From Candidatus Cryptobacteroides faecihippi (lineage in GTDB: Bacteria > Bacteroidota > Bacteroidia > Bacteroidales > UBA932), in contig JAGHSC010000207.1 of NCBI GenBank assembly GCA_018066065.1, forward strand, positions 1-33,650: a DNA stretch of 33,650 nt. The letters are read 5' to 3'. The translations under genes and the position numbers were made by a program. Each line of letters opens with the position of its first letter. Position 1 is the first letter of the stretch. Positions 9,219-18,310 of the stretch are shown here, piece after piece. A model generated the notes under the pieces. It ran no database searches, was not told the DNA's origin, and was given only the letters and a program-made list of their open reading frames with translations.

Positions 9219-11125
9219 TGGACCACAGACTTAAATACTACTTCCTCTTCGAGGCGGCCAACGGTGACGAAATGAGGATCAATCTGCTCCAGGATCACTG
9301 GGGTGGAGAGGCCGTCCTGCGTTCCATGGGGCAGGCTCCGGTGCTGCGTCGTGAAAAAAACGGCAATATCTGGGGCTCGTCACTTGAACTATATCCAGAG
9401 TGCAAGGTGGACCAGGAGTTCGCCGAGCTTTACACCTCCGATCCGTATGAGTGGAAGGTGGAGGTCCTTAATGTCAGCGAGCAGCAGACGGTGTGGACTG
9501 GTTATGTCAGCCCTGAACTCTACAGTGAGCCTGATGTCGCGCCTCCATACGATGTTCAGGTAATCGCGACTGATGGCCTTGGTGAGTTGAAATTCCATGA
9601 CTTTAGCGTGAAGGAACTGCGTGAACTTTCGCACACGTCTGTGCTTGACGAGACGGAGTTCAGCTGGCCACTCATTTTGACCTATATCTTCAGCAAGACG
9701 GGCTTCGACTTCTCGACAAACACTGACCCTGCGATGGTACTCAGCACCATGAGCTTCTCTGCCCCGTTCTATCTGTACATGGACTGCAAGGTGTACGACG
9801 GAGAGACCCTGTAAGACGTTCTTCAGTCTCTGCTCGGCATGCTTCATGCTTCGGTGTTCAGATGGCGTGAGAGTTGGTTCATTTTCCGTGAGACAGACTT
9901 TGCGGTTCGCAAGTGGTTCGACACGAACTACCTGAACAACGTCAAATATTGGACTGGTGCTGCGGCTCCTTACGCAGTCCCTATCAGAGACTTCGGATCA
10001 GTGAACAACGGCTGGTTTTGGCCTGTGGGTCGAATGACCACCAAGGTGCAACCCGCAAAGCGCAGAGTGATTGTATCAGAGGAGTGCAGATACAAGGAAT
10101 CCATCACTCGCAATCCGGAGTTTGAGAAGACGCTGGTGGAGGATCCGTATGAGGACTACTACACCCTCTTGGAATGGACTCGCAACAGCTACGCCTTGAT
10201 GTATGAGCTTAACGGCTCAGACCAGGGTGTATATCTTGATACTCGTGGACCGGGAGTCGTGTCGCAGACCGGAGATATTATTCCGTCTGGACTGACCAGC
10301 AAGTACGAGCTTAAGTTCAAGGCGTGCGCCCTGAGCAAGTGGACCCAAGCAACAAGTGACAATCGCTGCATATATGTGAAGCTGTACGTTAAGAACGGAA
10401 GCACATACAACTATTTGAACAAGGTGACGGATCTCCTGGGCGTTGTCACATATCAGTGGGCGAGCACGACCAATGTCAACCAGATAGGAAGTGTCCGTTT
10501 TGACCTTGCGGATACTTCGACAAGTGCCACAGGAAGACTTCCCGGCTCTGACATTCCGATTGAAGAGCTCAGTATGGACTTTTACGGTCTCCCTGCCGGC
10601 ACTCTCACCATCGAGTTCAGGAGTCATGCGTCAAGCTGGAACGTGTGGGTGGGCTCTTGCTATCTCAGGCAGGACCAGGAAGCCCAGCTGAAAAGCACAC
10701 GGTGCGTCGTTGATCTCAACAACTCTGCACGAGAGCCTCTTGACACCATAGAGGTGGATGCTCTGAACGGAACGAGCGCACAGTACCTCATGAGAGATGA
10801 CATCATCTCCGACATGGGACAGCCTATTGTAAGCTGGAGCTCATCGAAGATCACATCAACGAGGTCCATCGAGTTCCTTGCTTTGGACAACGCTCTGTCC
10901 TATGCTCTGCCGAGGCTCAAAATGGAGGGCACGCTGTCAGTTCCTGCTGCGGAGAGTCTCTATCCGATTGCTCTCAGGAGTTCTCACAACGGAGTATTCT
11001 TCATCATTGAGTCTTTCAATTGGAACCTGCTCGAGTCAGAGATGAAGGTGGAAATGATAAGCGCTCCAGCTGCAGACATAAGCATCGAAGACATGACCGT
11101 GAACATTATCGAAGACAAACAATAA
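9218..11125 (+). pseudogene. Tail/tail-tip protein interrupted by in-frame TAA at 9812-9814 (ORF parts 9218-9814 and 9839-11125)
   Basis: Both ORFs are in the same frame; sequence reads continuously as ...CKVYDGETL-*-DVLQSLLGMLHASVFRW... Confidence 0.7.
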
Positions 11126-11136
11126 AACCAGAAGCT

Positions 11137-11811
11137 ATGCCAAACATAACAATCAAAAAAGTCAGAACAGGCACTGACCTCCTGATGCACGTCACCCTGA
11201 AGGACAACGGCGTGAAGGTGAGCTGGAAGTCTGTCGAGGACATCTTCGCCTTCCTTTTCGCTGACGCTCAGGGCATCATGGCGGGCCGCGCTGAGACCAG
11301 CATCGACCCTGCTGATGAGTACACCCTCATCGTGACCTATGGCGTGAACGAGCCGGAATACCTTGGCGTGAACCGCCTCGTGGTCAGCTGCGTGTACGAC
11401 GGTAAGACCGCGACCTACGACCGCCCTGTTGTTGAGTTCGTTGAGACCTCATCAGAAGAGGGAGAGACCGAGGTGGAGGCCACACAGGTAGACATCGAAG
11501 TGTCCGCCGTGAGCACCTCACTCCTTGACGAGGCCATCTCAGCCTGCATTGCCGCCACAGCCGAGGCAGTTGACCCCGTGGCCGCCATCAACGCGAAACT
11601 CGCAGCGGGAGAGTACAAGGGAGACAAAGGTGACAAGGGAGACAAAGGTGACAAGGGAGACGATGGTAAGGATGGAAAAGACGGAGGGCTCCTCTTCCCT
11701 TCCTTCAGCTATGATGCGGCCACCGGAGTCTTCACCATCGAGGGCAAGGAGACCGAGGTCAGCCGTTTCGAGTACAACATCGACGAAGGAATACTCACTA
11801 TAAAACTCTAA
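11137..11811 (+). CDS. Tail-associated protein with short collagen-like repeat (start revised from 11020)
   Basis: MPNITIKKVRTGTDLLMHVTLKDNG...; GDKGDKGDKGDKGDDGKDGKDGG at 11620-11688. Confidence 0.7.
   Translation: MPNITIKKVRTGTDLLMHVTLKDNGVKVSWKSVEDIFAFLFADAQGIMAGRAETSIDPADEYTLIVTYGVNEPEYLGVNRLVVSCVYDGKTATYDRPVVEFVETSSEEGETEVEATQVDIEVSAVSTSLLDEAISACIAATAEAVDPVAAINAKLAAGEYKGDKGDKGDKGDKGDDGKDGKDGGLLFPSFSYDAATGVFTIEGKETEVSRFEYNIDEGILTIKL
11620..11688 (+). repeat. Collagen-like Gly-X-Y repeat coding sequence
   Basis: Near-identical 18-nt units GGAGACAAAGGTGACAAG. Confidence 0.85.
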
Positions 11812-11815
11812 AGAC

Positions 11816-13384
11816 ATGTCAGAGAACGTAAAGCTACAATTCAAAATCGGACCCGTCCCTCGTGGTCCGTACAGTGAGACCGCGACGTATGCGATGAACG
11901 ACACCGTGCAGACGGAGTCCGGAGTGTACACCAGCCGCCGAGACGGCAACGCGGGACATCCTGTGACTGACACCGACTGGTGGATCCTGACGATCGACCT
12001 GTCCAAGGTCAAGGAAGCCAAGGACGCGGCGAACGCTGCGGCTCAGAGGGCAGAAGACGGCGAGGCTGGCCGCGTAGGGGCCGAGGAGGCGCGTGAACGC
12101 TCGGAGGGTGCAAGAGTATCAGCCGAAGCTTCAAGAGCCTCTGAGGAGGAAAAGAGGGCCGAAGCAGAAGGTCACCGTGCAGAGGCTGAGCGTCAGCGCG
12201 TATCGCAGGAGAGCGCAAGGGAGACAGCAGAGGCTGCAAGAGCTGCTGCAGAGACTTCCCGTGTGACTGCAGATCAGCAGAGAACCGCTGCGGAGACCGC
12301 CCGCGCCACTGAGTTCGCAAGGCTCAAGACCGAGAGCCAGACCGCAACGCAGACTGCCAACACCGCCGCAGCTGAGGCGAAGACACAGGCCGACCGTTGC
12401 CAGGGATTTGCTGATGACGTGGACAGGACCAAGAAGACCCTCGGCCACTACAGCCCGAGACCCAACATCGTGCTCCGTGCGCTTGAGACAGGCGTGGCCA
12501 TCAGCAAGGCCGGCGTGAAGGTGGCGAAGACCGGATGGGCGATTGCTGAGTTCGTCGCTCAGAAGGGCAACGAGTACCTCTTCAAGCCTGGCACCATGGA
12601 CGGTGACGTCTGCATCTTCTCCGAGAAGATCACCAAGGAGGAGATCCGCAACATCGACTACACCTACACCTACGACCAGAACGGTCGCATCTCGAAGGCC
12701 GTGGCCACCTACGGCGGACAGCAGCACTCCTACACCTTCACCTACGAACTGAGTGAGGAAGGCTCCGTTGTCAGCGAGACCATCACAGATGATCAGACCG
12801 GAGCAATCGTGGCAGCTCTGCCATACCAGTACAAGACAAGCGTCGGTTCATATCAGCCGATGACCATCCTGAACGCATCAGCCGAGCTCCCTGCCGATGG
12901 CTACTGTCGTCTCGTGTCACACTTCCAGAATGACACCGACCTCACCGTCGTGGTCAGCTACAACACCGCGAACGCAGACCTCAACATGCTCGTGGTTCGT
13001 GACGGCTTCACAGCGTCCATCTGCACCCAGCTCTCGAACTTGGCAAAGCGCATCGCCAACACCACAGAGTATGTCTTCGTGACTGAGGTCGCAGTTGACA
13101 CCCTCCGTGCGGATGTTGACGGACTGCTTGCCGATGTTCAGACCCGCACCGACTTCTACGAGTTGCCGCTCCTGGGAGGTCAGCCGATGAAGCTCTTCGG
13201 CGCAGGCACTCCTCAGGAAGCAGTGGTACCGGACAACTGGATCGGACTGGACAAGGGTGGATTCGCTTGGAACGGTCAGCCGTCAATGCTCGGTCAGGAG
13301 TACATCAACACAGCGGTCACCAGCGGCGGTCACTACACTGCAGTGCGTGACGGAGAGTACAACCTCAAATGGATTAACAGCTAA
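11816..13384 (+). CDS. Tail fiber-like protein with Ala/Glu/Arg coiled coil
   Basis: N-terminal YSETATYAMNDTVQTESGVYTSRRDGNAGHPVTDTDWW, then long AERQRVSQESARETAEAARAAAETSR coiled coil. Confidence 0.7.
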   Translation: MSENVKLQFKIGPVPRGPYSETATYAMNDTVQTESGVYTSRRDGNAGHPVTDTDWWILTIDLSKVKEAKDAANAAAQRAEDGEAGRVGAEEARERSEGARVSAEASRASEEEKRAEAEGHRAEAERQRVSQESARETAEAARAAAETSRVTADQQRTAAETARATEFARLKTESQTATQTANTAAAEAKTQADRCQGFADDVDRTKKTLGHYSPRPNIVLRALETGVAISKAGVKVAKTGWAIAEFVAQKGNEYLFKPGTMDGDVCIFSEKITKEEIRNIDYTYTYDQNGRISKAVATYGGQQHSYTFTYELSEEGSVVSETITDDQTGAIVAALPYQYKTSVGSYQPMTILNASAELPADGYCRLVSHFQNDTDLTVVVSYNTANADLNMLVVRDGFTASICTQLSNLAKRIANTTEYVFVTEVAVDTLRADVDGLLADVQTRTDFYELPLLGGQPMKLFGAGTPQEAVVPDNWIGLDKGGFAWNGQPSMLGQEYINTAVTSGGHYTAVRDGEYNLKWINS

Positions 13385-13389
13385 AGATC

Positions 13390-14607
13390 ATGAACACGAA
13401 CATCATCACAAACAATCCAAAGATAGGAGACGCCGTAGTCGGCAATCTCCTCACAGGCAATGTTGAGTATATCAAGGGAGAGTCCTTCTCCCTTGCAGCT
13501 CTCAACTCGTCAGTCTACGAGACCATCGGTGCAGTCTACGGACGTAGAGGTCGTCAGGTCAAGGTGGCCTTCAAGGAGAACGCCAACAAGATCTGGTGCA
13601 CCAAGTACAGCTACCGCCTCTCCGGCTACACCCTCGACGGTACGAACCGCTCCGGCGTGATCTCCATCTGTGAGAGCTCGTCTGCTTCTGCCAACACCGA
13701 CTTCACGGTGAGCTACAACGCCACCACCGTCCAGGGCCTTGTTGACCAGCTCAACGCCTTCTTCCAGGCGACTGCAATCTTCAAGACTCAGAAGTGGGCC
13801 GCAGCCGTTGTTGACGGTGCGATTGACATCACCTTCGACTACACCTTCTGGCAGCAGGCATCCTACAACACCGCCAAGACCGGCTTCGCCTTCTCGGCTA
13901 ACCTCATGCCGGATGTGACTGCACTTGCAAACATCCGCCGCAAGAACGGATACACCGGAGGCGAAGGTGTCATCTCGTCCTTCCCTCGTGCGCTCGCGTA
14001 CTTCAGGGCTGACAACTCGTCAACCACCTACAACCCGAACACCGACGTCACCAACATCAAGAGGAACTATCCGATCTGTCTCCCTGGATACCTCGGTACA
14101 AGCCAGTATCAGAGCGACCACTGCGCGAAGCTCCGCGAGGTCTTCGGAGAGGGTGAGGAAGGCTGGCTCAAGTTCATGGCGTCCTGCATGCCGGTGAAGC
14201 CTTGCGACAACGGCAACATGGGAACTCGTGACGGACTCGAGAGGACCAAGGTGCTCGCATCCAAGCTCACAGCGGACGGTGCAAAGATGTGTCCGGCTGC
14301 TGACTACTGCTACAGCAAGGGCACAGTGACCGTCCCTCAGGGCAACTGGTACCTGCCAACCGTTGAGGACATCAGCGACCTGCTCGACACCATCCAGTAC
14401 GGCACGAACGGAAGCAGGACAGCCGACCCTGTGAACGCTACCCTCTACAAGATGGGCGGCAGTGCAATCAGCAATGGTTCGCACGTCTGGACCTGTTGTC
14501 GTAGCAGCGCCAGCGTCGCCTGGTACGCTAGCGGCTACTACGGCTTCTTCGGCTACGGCATGTTCAACAGCGTCCTCGCGGTGCCCGTTGCGCTCTTAAC
14601 TATTTGA
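13390..14607 (+). CDS. DGR target protein 1 (putative receptor-binding, C-type-lectin-like C-terminus)
   Basis: C-terminal 118-nt VR matching TR except at TR adenines; NWYLPTVEDISDLLDTI... preceding the VR; follows fiber genes. Confidence 0.88.
   Translation: MNTNIITNNPKIGDAVVGNLLTGNVEYIKGESFSLAALNSSVYETIGAVYGRRGRQVKVAFKENANKIWCTKYSYRLSGYTLDGTNRSGVISICESSSASANTDFTVSYNATTVQGLVDQLNAFFQATAIFKTQKWAAAVVDGAIDITFDYTFWQQASYNTAKTGFAFSANLMPDVTALANIRRKNGYTGGEGVISSFPRALAYFRADNSSTTYNPNTDVTNIKRNYPICLPGYLGTSQYQSDHCAKLREVFGEGEEGWLKFMASCMPVKPCDNGNMGTRDGLERTKVLASKLTADGAKMCPAADYCYSKGTVTVPQGNWYLPTVEDISDLLDTIQYGTNGSRTADPVNATLYKMGGSAISNGSHVWTCCRSSASVAWYASGYYGFFGYGMFNSVLAVPVALLTI
14475..14592 (+). repeat. DGR variable repeat VR1
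   Basis: 118 nt aligned to TR without gaps; 18 differences, all at TR adenines (10 A>G, 7 A>T, 1 A>C). Confidence 0.95.
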
Positions 14608-14618
14608 AATTAAACCTT

Positions 14619-14642
14619 GGGCACGGCCTCCGTGCCGTGCCC
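14619..14642 (+). terminator. Hairpin downstream of VR1 (GGGCACGG/CCGTGCCC) with T-rich 3' flank; terminator or DGR cis element
   Basis: Perfect 8-bp inverted repeat, 8-nt loop, followed by CTTGACTTTTT. Confidence 0.6.
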
Positions 14643-14658
14643 CTTGACTTTTTCTCCT

Positions 14659-15090
14659 ATGCAACTATCTGAGAGTTCCATCTACATCGGTCTGAAAAGA
14701 CTCAGGCGCATCCTCTACCAGGCACAGTTCCTCATGGGCAAAGCTGACCGTATTGTCTACGGCACACCGCTCATGCAGGAGTGCGCCAATGTCCTCCGCT
14801 ACTATATCCTCGCCTTCGACACGAAGAGCAGGAAGACGGAGTACATGGACGAGGCGATGGGCTGGTATGCCGTCCTTCGTGAGGACATCGAGTTCTGCAC
14901 CGAGCAGAACATGATCCACTACGCGAAGCGCAAACCGAAGACGTCAGATCCAACTCCTGACGAGTACATCAACAGCCAGATGATTGAACTCTTCGAGATT
15001 GTCGCAAGGATAGACGCGGATATGTGCAGGTATCGGGCGAGTCTCATAAAGGGCAAGACCGTAGTCGATTTTGAGGCTACGGCAGACTGA
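14659..15090 (+). CDS. avd: DGR accessory variability determinant (Avd-like, 143 aa); start revised from 14617
   Basis: Small helical protein (SSIYIGLKRLRRILYQAQFLMGKADRIVYGTPLMQECANVLRYYILAF...) directly between target and TR/RT. Confidence 0.7.
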   Translation: MQLSESSIYIGLKRLRRILYQAQFLMGKADRIVYGTPLMQECANVLRYYILAFDTKSRKTEYMDEAMGWYAVLREDIEFCTEQNMIHYAKRKPKTSDPTPDEYINSQMIELFEIVARIDADMCRYRASLIKGKTVVDFEATAD

Positions 15091-15101
15091 CAAGAATAGA
15101 G

Positions 15102-15143
15102 GAGCGCCGGTGTCTTTCACACCTACAACCAGGACAGGCGCTC
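15102..15143 (+). ncRNA. Structured 5' leader of the TR RNA
   Basis: Outer stem GAGCGCC (15102-15108)/GGCGCTC (15137-15143); inner hairpin GGTGT-ctttc-ACACC (15109-15123). Confidence 0.5.
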
Positions 15144-15155
15144 GTGAACTCCGCA

Positions 15156-15273
15156 TGGTTCGAACATCTGGACCTGTTGTCGTAACAGCGCCAACAACGC
15201 CTGGAACGCTAACGGCAACAACGGCTTCTTCAACAACAACATGTACAACAGCAACCTCGCGGTGCCCGTTGCG
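15156..15273 (+). repeat. DGR template repeat (TR)
   Basis: Shared 118-nt repeat located between avd and RT; 32 adenines; 13 AAC codons in the VR reading frame. Confidence 0.95.
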
Positions 15274-15302
15274 AACTATTCACAAATCAGAAATACAGAG
15301 CA

Positions 15303-16484
15303 GTGCTACTACTTCAGGACATAATTGACGCATACCGTCTCGCACGACACAACAAGAGACGGAGCCCCGACCAGGTGGAGTTCGAGCTTCACTGGCAGAG
15401 GAACTGTGTCCAATTATATCATGACATCGTAGAGCGCCAGCTCCGCCCGACTGCCTACACATTCATCGCACCTCACCCACGACCTCGAGAGGTCTTCGCC
15501 TCAGACATGGCGACCCGAGTGCTCCATCACTACCTTGACATCAGACTGCGTCCCTTACTCGAGAAGCGCATGAGCGACCACACGTTCAACAACCGCGTCG
15601 GCATGGGACAATCAGCCTGCCAGGAGGCCGTGATCAATGACATCTATGAGATGAGCAACGGCTTCACCTCGGATGCCTGGATCATCAAGGTCGACATGTC
15701 GGGATGCTTTCCTAACATAAGGCAAGACACCGCCTATCAGCAATTGCTCGAGGTCATCATGGAGGACTACGAAGGCCACGACAAGGACGAGCTGATATAC
15801 ATGCTTCAGGTGTGTATCTTCAGCTATCCGACGCACCACTGTACACGAAAGTCCTCCCTCGACAAATGGAAGGACATCCCGGACTCAAAGAGCCTGTTCA
15901 AGAAGCCGGACGGTATAGGCGCAGCCATCGGTCACCTCATCTGGCAGAACGCCGTCAACTATTACTTCCACGAGATTGACGAGTGGATGCTCTCCTTCCC
16001 GGAGCTTCGCTTCGAGAGGTTTGTTGACGACATCTATATAATCACCAGAAGCAAGACCGCTCTGCTGCTCATCCCTGAACTCAGACAGAGACTTGCTGAC
16101 CTTGGAGCGACTCTCCATCCGAACAAGTTCTACTGCCAGCACTACACCAAGGGCGTGGAGTGCCTCGGGGCTCACATCAAGATGGACCGGATCTACCCGA
16201 ACAACAGGATTGTGGACCGTGCCGTCATGAGGGCCAAGACCTTCAACGGCTGCGTCCGTCCCGAGAAGGTGAACGACCTGCTCTCTTCTCTCAACTCCTA
16301 CTTCGGGATATTCAAGCACGGGAACGGATTCAACCAGGCCATGAAGGTGGTCCGCGCTCTGGATCCGGCGTGGTTTAAGTACGTACACTTCAACGCCCGC
16401 CGTGTCTGCCTTGAGGCGAACGACGGCTACAAGTACCGACAGCTTCTGGCCAAAAGGTATCATCTAACACCAACAACAGCATGA
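15303..16484 (+). CDS. DGR reverse transcriptase (GTG start)
   Basis: RT motifs: DMATRVLHHYLDIRLRPLLE, KVDMSGCFPNI, GIGAAIGHLIWQNAVNYYF, FERFVDDIYII catalytic box, LHPNKFYCQHYTKGVECLGAHI; 30 nt downstream of TR. Confidence 0.95.
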   Translation: MLLLQDIIDAYRLARHNKRRSPDQVEFELHWQRNCVQLYHDIVERQLRPTAYTFIAPHPRPREVFASDMATRVLHHYLDIRLRPLLEKRMSDHTFNNRVGMGQSACQEAVINDIYEMSNGFTSDAWIIKVDMSGCFPNIRQDTAYQQLLEVIMEDYEGHDKDELIYMLQVCIFSYPTHHCTRKSSLDKWKDIPDSKSLFKKPDGIGAAIGHLIWQNAVNYYFHEIDEWMLSFPELRFERFVDDIYIITRSKTALLLIPELRQRLADLGATLHPNKFYCQHYTKGVECLGAHIKMDRIYPNNRIVDRAVMRAKTFNGCVRPEKVNDLLSSLNSYFGIFKHGNGFNQAMKVVRALDPAWFKYVHFNARRVCLEANDGYKYRQLLAKRYHLTPTTA

Positions 16485-16729
16485 CACAAAACGAAAAGTT
16501 AGAGCTGCTCCAGCAGCAGCATGAGGTCGTTCTCAAGGAGAGCGCATACCTCAACGAGACGGACTACGTCGCCGCGAAGATTGCCGAAGGCTCAGCCACA
16601 AAGACCGAGTACAAGAGCGTCATCGAGGAGAGACGTCTGAGCCGTGAACGCATCAACGCCGCACAGGCAGAGATTGAGCGCCTCAACAGCATCGAACCTG
16701 AAGAGGAGCCGAGACCTATGGAGGACTAA
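16481..16729 (+). CDS. Hypothetical protein, 82 aa
   Basis: ORF overlapping the RT stop by 4 nt; Glu/Arg-rich helical. Confidence 0.6.
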   Translation: MTQNEKLELLQQQHEVVLKESAYLNETDYVAAKIAEGSATKTEYKSVIEERRLSRERINAAQAEIERLNSIEPEEEPRPMED

Positions 16730-16732
16730 ACC

Positions 16733-16990
16733 ATGAGGAAGTTCTGGGACATCATCGTGGGATTCCTCTGCAAGGTTCCCTACGACAAGCTCATGCACTT
16801 CTGCGTGGGCCTCATCATCGCGAGCTTCTTCTGCATCACTCTGGGCATGAAGGCCTGCATCGTGCCGGTCATCTTCGCCGGTTTCGCGAAGGAGTTCTTC
16901 GACATCTGGACAACCAAACAGTGGGATTGGTTCGACTTCCTTGCTACCTGCGTGGGCGGTCTGATCATTCAGCTGTTCGCTATCTTCTGA
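16733..16990 (+). CDS. Small membrane protein, holin candidate
   Basis: 85 aa with several hydrophobic segments upstream of endolysin. Confidence 0.55.
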   Translation: MRKFWDIIVGFLCKVPYDKLMHFCVGLIIASFFCITLGMKACIVPVIFAGFAKEFFDIWTTKQWDWFDFLATCVGGLIIQLFAIF

Positions 16991-16994
16991 CGTC

Positions 16995-17255
16995 ATGGCA
17001 AGGGAAATCATCAACTCAATCCGTGGCTGCGCCTGGTTCTGGATCCTGTCCGGCATCGCAATCCTTCTGCTCATCGTCTCGCTCTTCATCCCTCCCACAG
17101 GGGTCATTGACGAGTCGGTGCTGAAGGCAGTCGGCGAGATCTTCGGCTTTGCGGCTCTGGGCACCGTGCTCTATGCCATCAACCGAGGCGTGGACGCAAA
17201 GCTCGCGAAGGGTGACACCTCGATAGAAATCAACTCGCCAGATGGGAACAATTAG
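16995..17255 (+). CDS. Small membrane protein, holin candidate
   Basis: 86 aa; FWILSGIAILLLIVSLFIP and second hydrophobic segment. Confidence 0.55.
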   Translation: MAREIINSIRGCAWFWILSGIAILLLIVSLFIPPTGVIDESVLKAVGEIFGFAALGTVLYAINRGVDAKLAKGDTSIEINSPDGNN

Positions 17256-17667
17256 CAAGCACTTCTCCTACCGGGAATTTGAGGCCAGCCCTACCGCTGA
17301 CCATCTCGGGATCTGCAACGTCATCGTCACCCCGGAGGTGCGTGATGCGGTCAAGGCTCTCGTCCTTGAGGTTCTTGAGCCGCTCCGCACCAAGTGGGGC
17401 GAACCTCTGCATGTCAACTCAGGCTATCGCTGCCCTGACCTCAACAAGGCCGTGGGCGGTGTGCCTACCTCTCAGCATCAGAAGGGTGAGGCCGCCGACA
17501 TCAAGGCGGACAATCCTCTCGAGCTGGCGAGGCTTGCCATGGTTCTCGGTCTCCCGTTTGACCAGATGATCCTCTACCCGACCTTCGTGCATTTCAGCCA
17601 CAAGCTGAACGGTAAGCAGCGCAGGCAGGTGTTGTACAACAAATCCTACAAAGGTCCGAAACTATGA
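17242..17667 (+). CDS. Endolysin, peptidase M15 family
   Basis: VNSGYRCPDLNKAVGGVPTSQHQKGEAADI ... FVHFSH zinc-ligand pattern. Confidence 0.88.
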   Translation: MGTISKHFSYREFEASPTADHLGICNVIVTPEVRDAVKALVLEVLEPLRTKWGEPLHVNSGYRCPDLNKAVGGVPTSQHQKGEAADIKADNPLELARLAMVLGLPFDQMILYPTFVHFSHKLNGKQRRQVLYNKSYKGPKL

Positions 17668-18143
17668 GACAAGCATTGAAAGGGCCAGTATTTGCGGCCG
17701 TTTTTCTGGTCCTTACGGCCTGCAGTCCTAAGATCTACCCGACACAGACCGACTCTATCAGGGTGGAATATCGCGACCGCATCGTGACCATTGTCGACAC
17801 CGTCACGTTCGAAGTGCCCGTCATCAGTGAGAAGGTCGTGACCAGGGACACCACGTCGCACCTTGAGAACGAGTGGGCGAGCTCGGACGCAACTGTATCA
17901 GAAGGACTGCTCTCTCATAGTCTCCAGACGAGACCGCACGTCGTGGAGATACCGGTGGAGACCCTTGTAGAAGTCCACGACACCCTTGTGGTGAAGGAAA
18001 AGGCTGAGACAATCGTGAAGGAGGTCGAGAGGCAGCCCACCAGACGGGAATCCTTCCTGATTGTCTGCGGAGAGATCTTCCTCGTCATGGTGGTTCTTGC
18101 TCTTCTCGGATTGCTTGTCAAGGCTTATCTAAAGCGCCGATAG
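17664..18143 (+). CDS. Putative unimolecular spanin (lipoprotein with C-terminal transmembrane helix)
   Basis: N-terminal signal with lipobox LTAC; C-terminal FLIVCGEIFLVMVVLALLGLLVKAYLKRR; directly after endolysin. Confidence 0.6.
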   Translation: MRQALKGPVFAAVFLVLTACSPKIYPTQTDSIRVEYRDRIVTIVDTVTFEVPVISEKVVTRDTTSHLENEWASSDATVSEGLLSHSLQTRPHVVEIPVETLVEVHDTLVVKEKAETIVKEVERQPTRRESFLIVCGEIFLVMVVLALLGLLVKAYLKRR

Positions 18144-18270
18144 TGTCACCATTGGTGTCACGGCTTTGTAAGTCCTTGATATTCAAGCTACATTGTGGAG
18201 ATGGGCGGACTATCACAACACTCAATCTAAGGCCGTAGGAGGCCACATACACGGCCAGAAGCTGGTCTTT

Positions 18271-18310
18271 GTGGGTCTGATTGGGTCTGTGAGGGTCTCA
18301 TTGGGTCAGT
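18271..18310. repeat. Four GGGTC direct repeats with exact 10-bp period
   Basis: GGGTC at 18273, 18283, 18293, 18303. Confidence 0.75.

Noticed and set aside
14617-14658. Upstream start of the avd ORF (MGTASVPCPLTFSP)
   Set aside because: It is a translation of the hairpin and T-tract after VR1; ATG at 14659 is a better start.
15071-15328. 85-aa ORF spanning the TR
   Set aside because: Low-complexity Thr/Ser-rich out-of-frame translation across the TR; the TR is better explained as non-coding template RNA.
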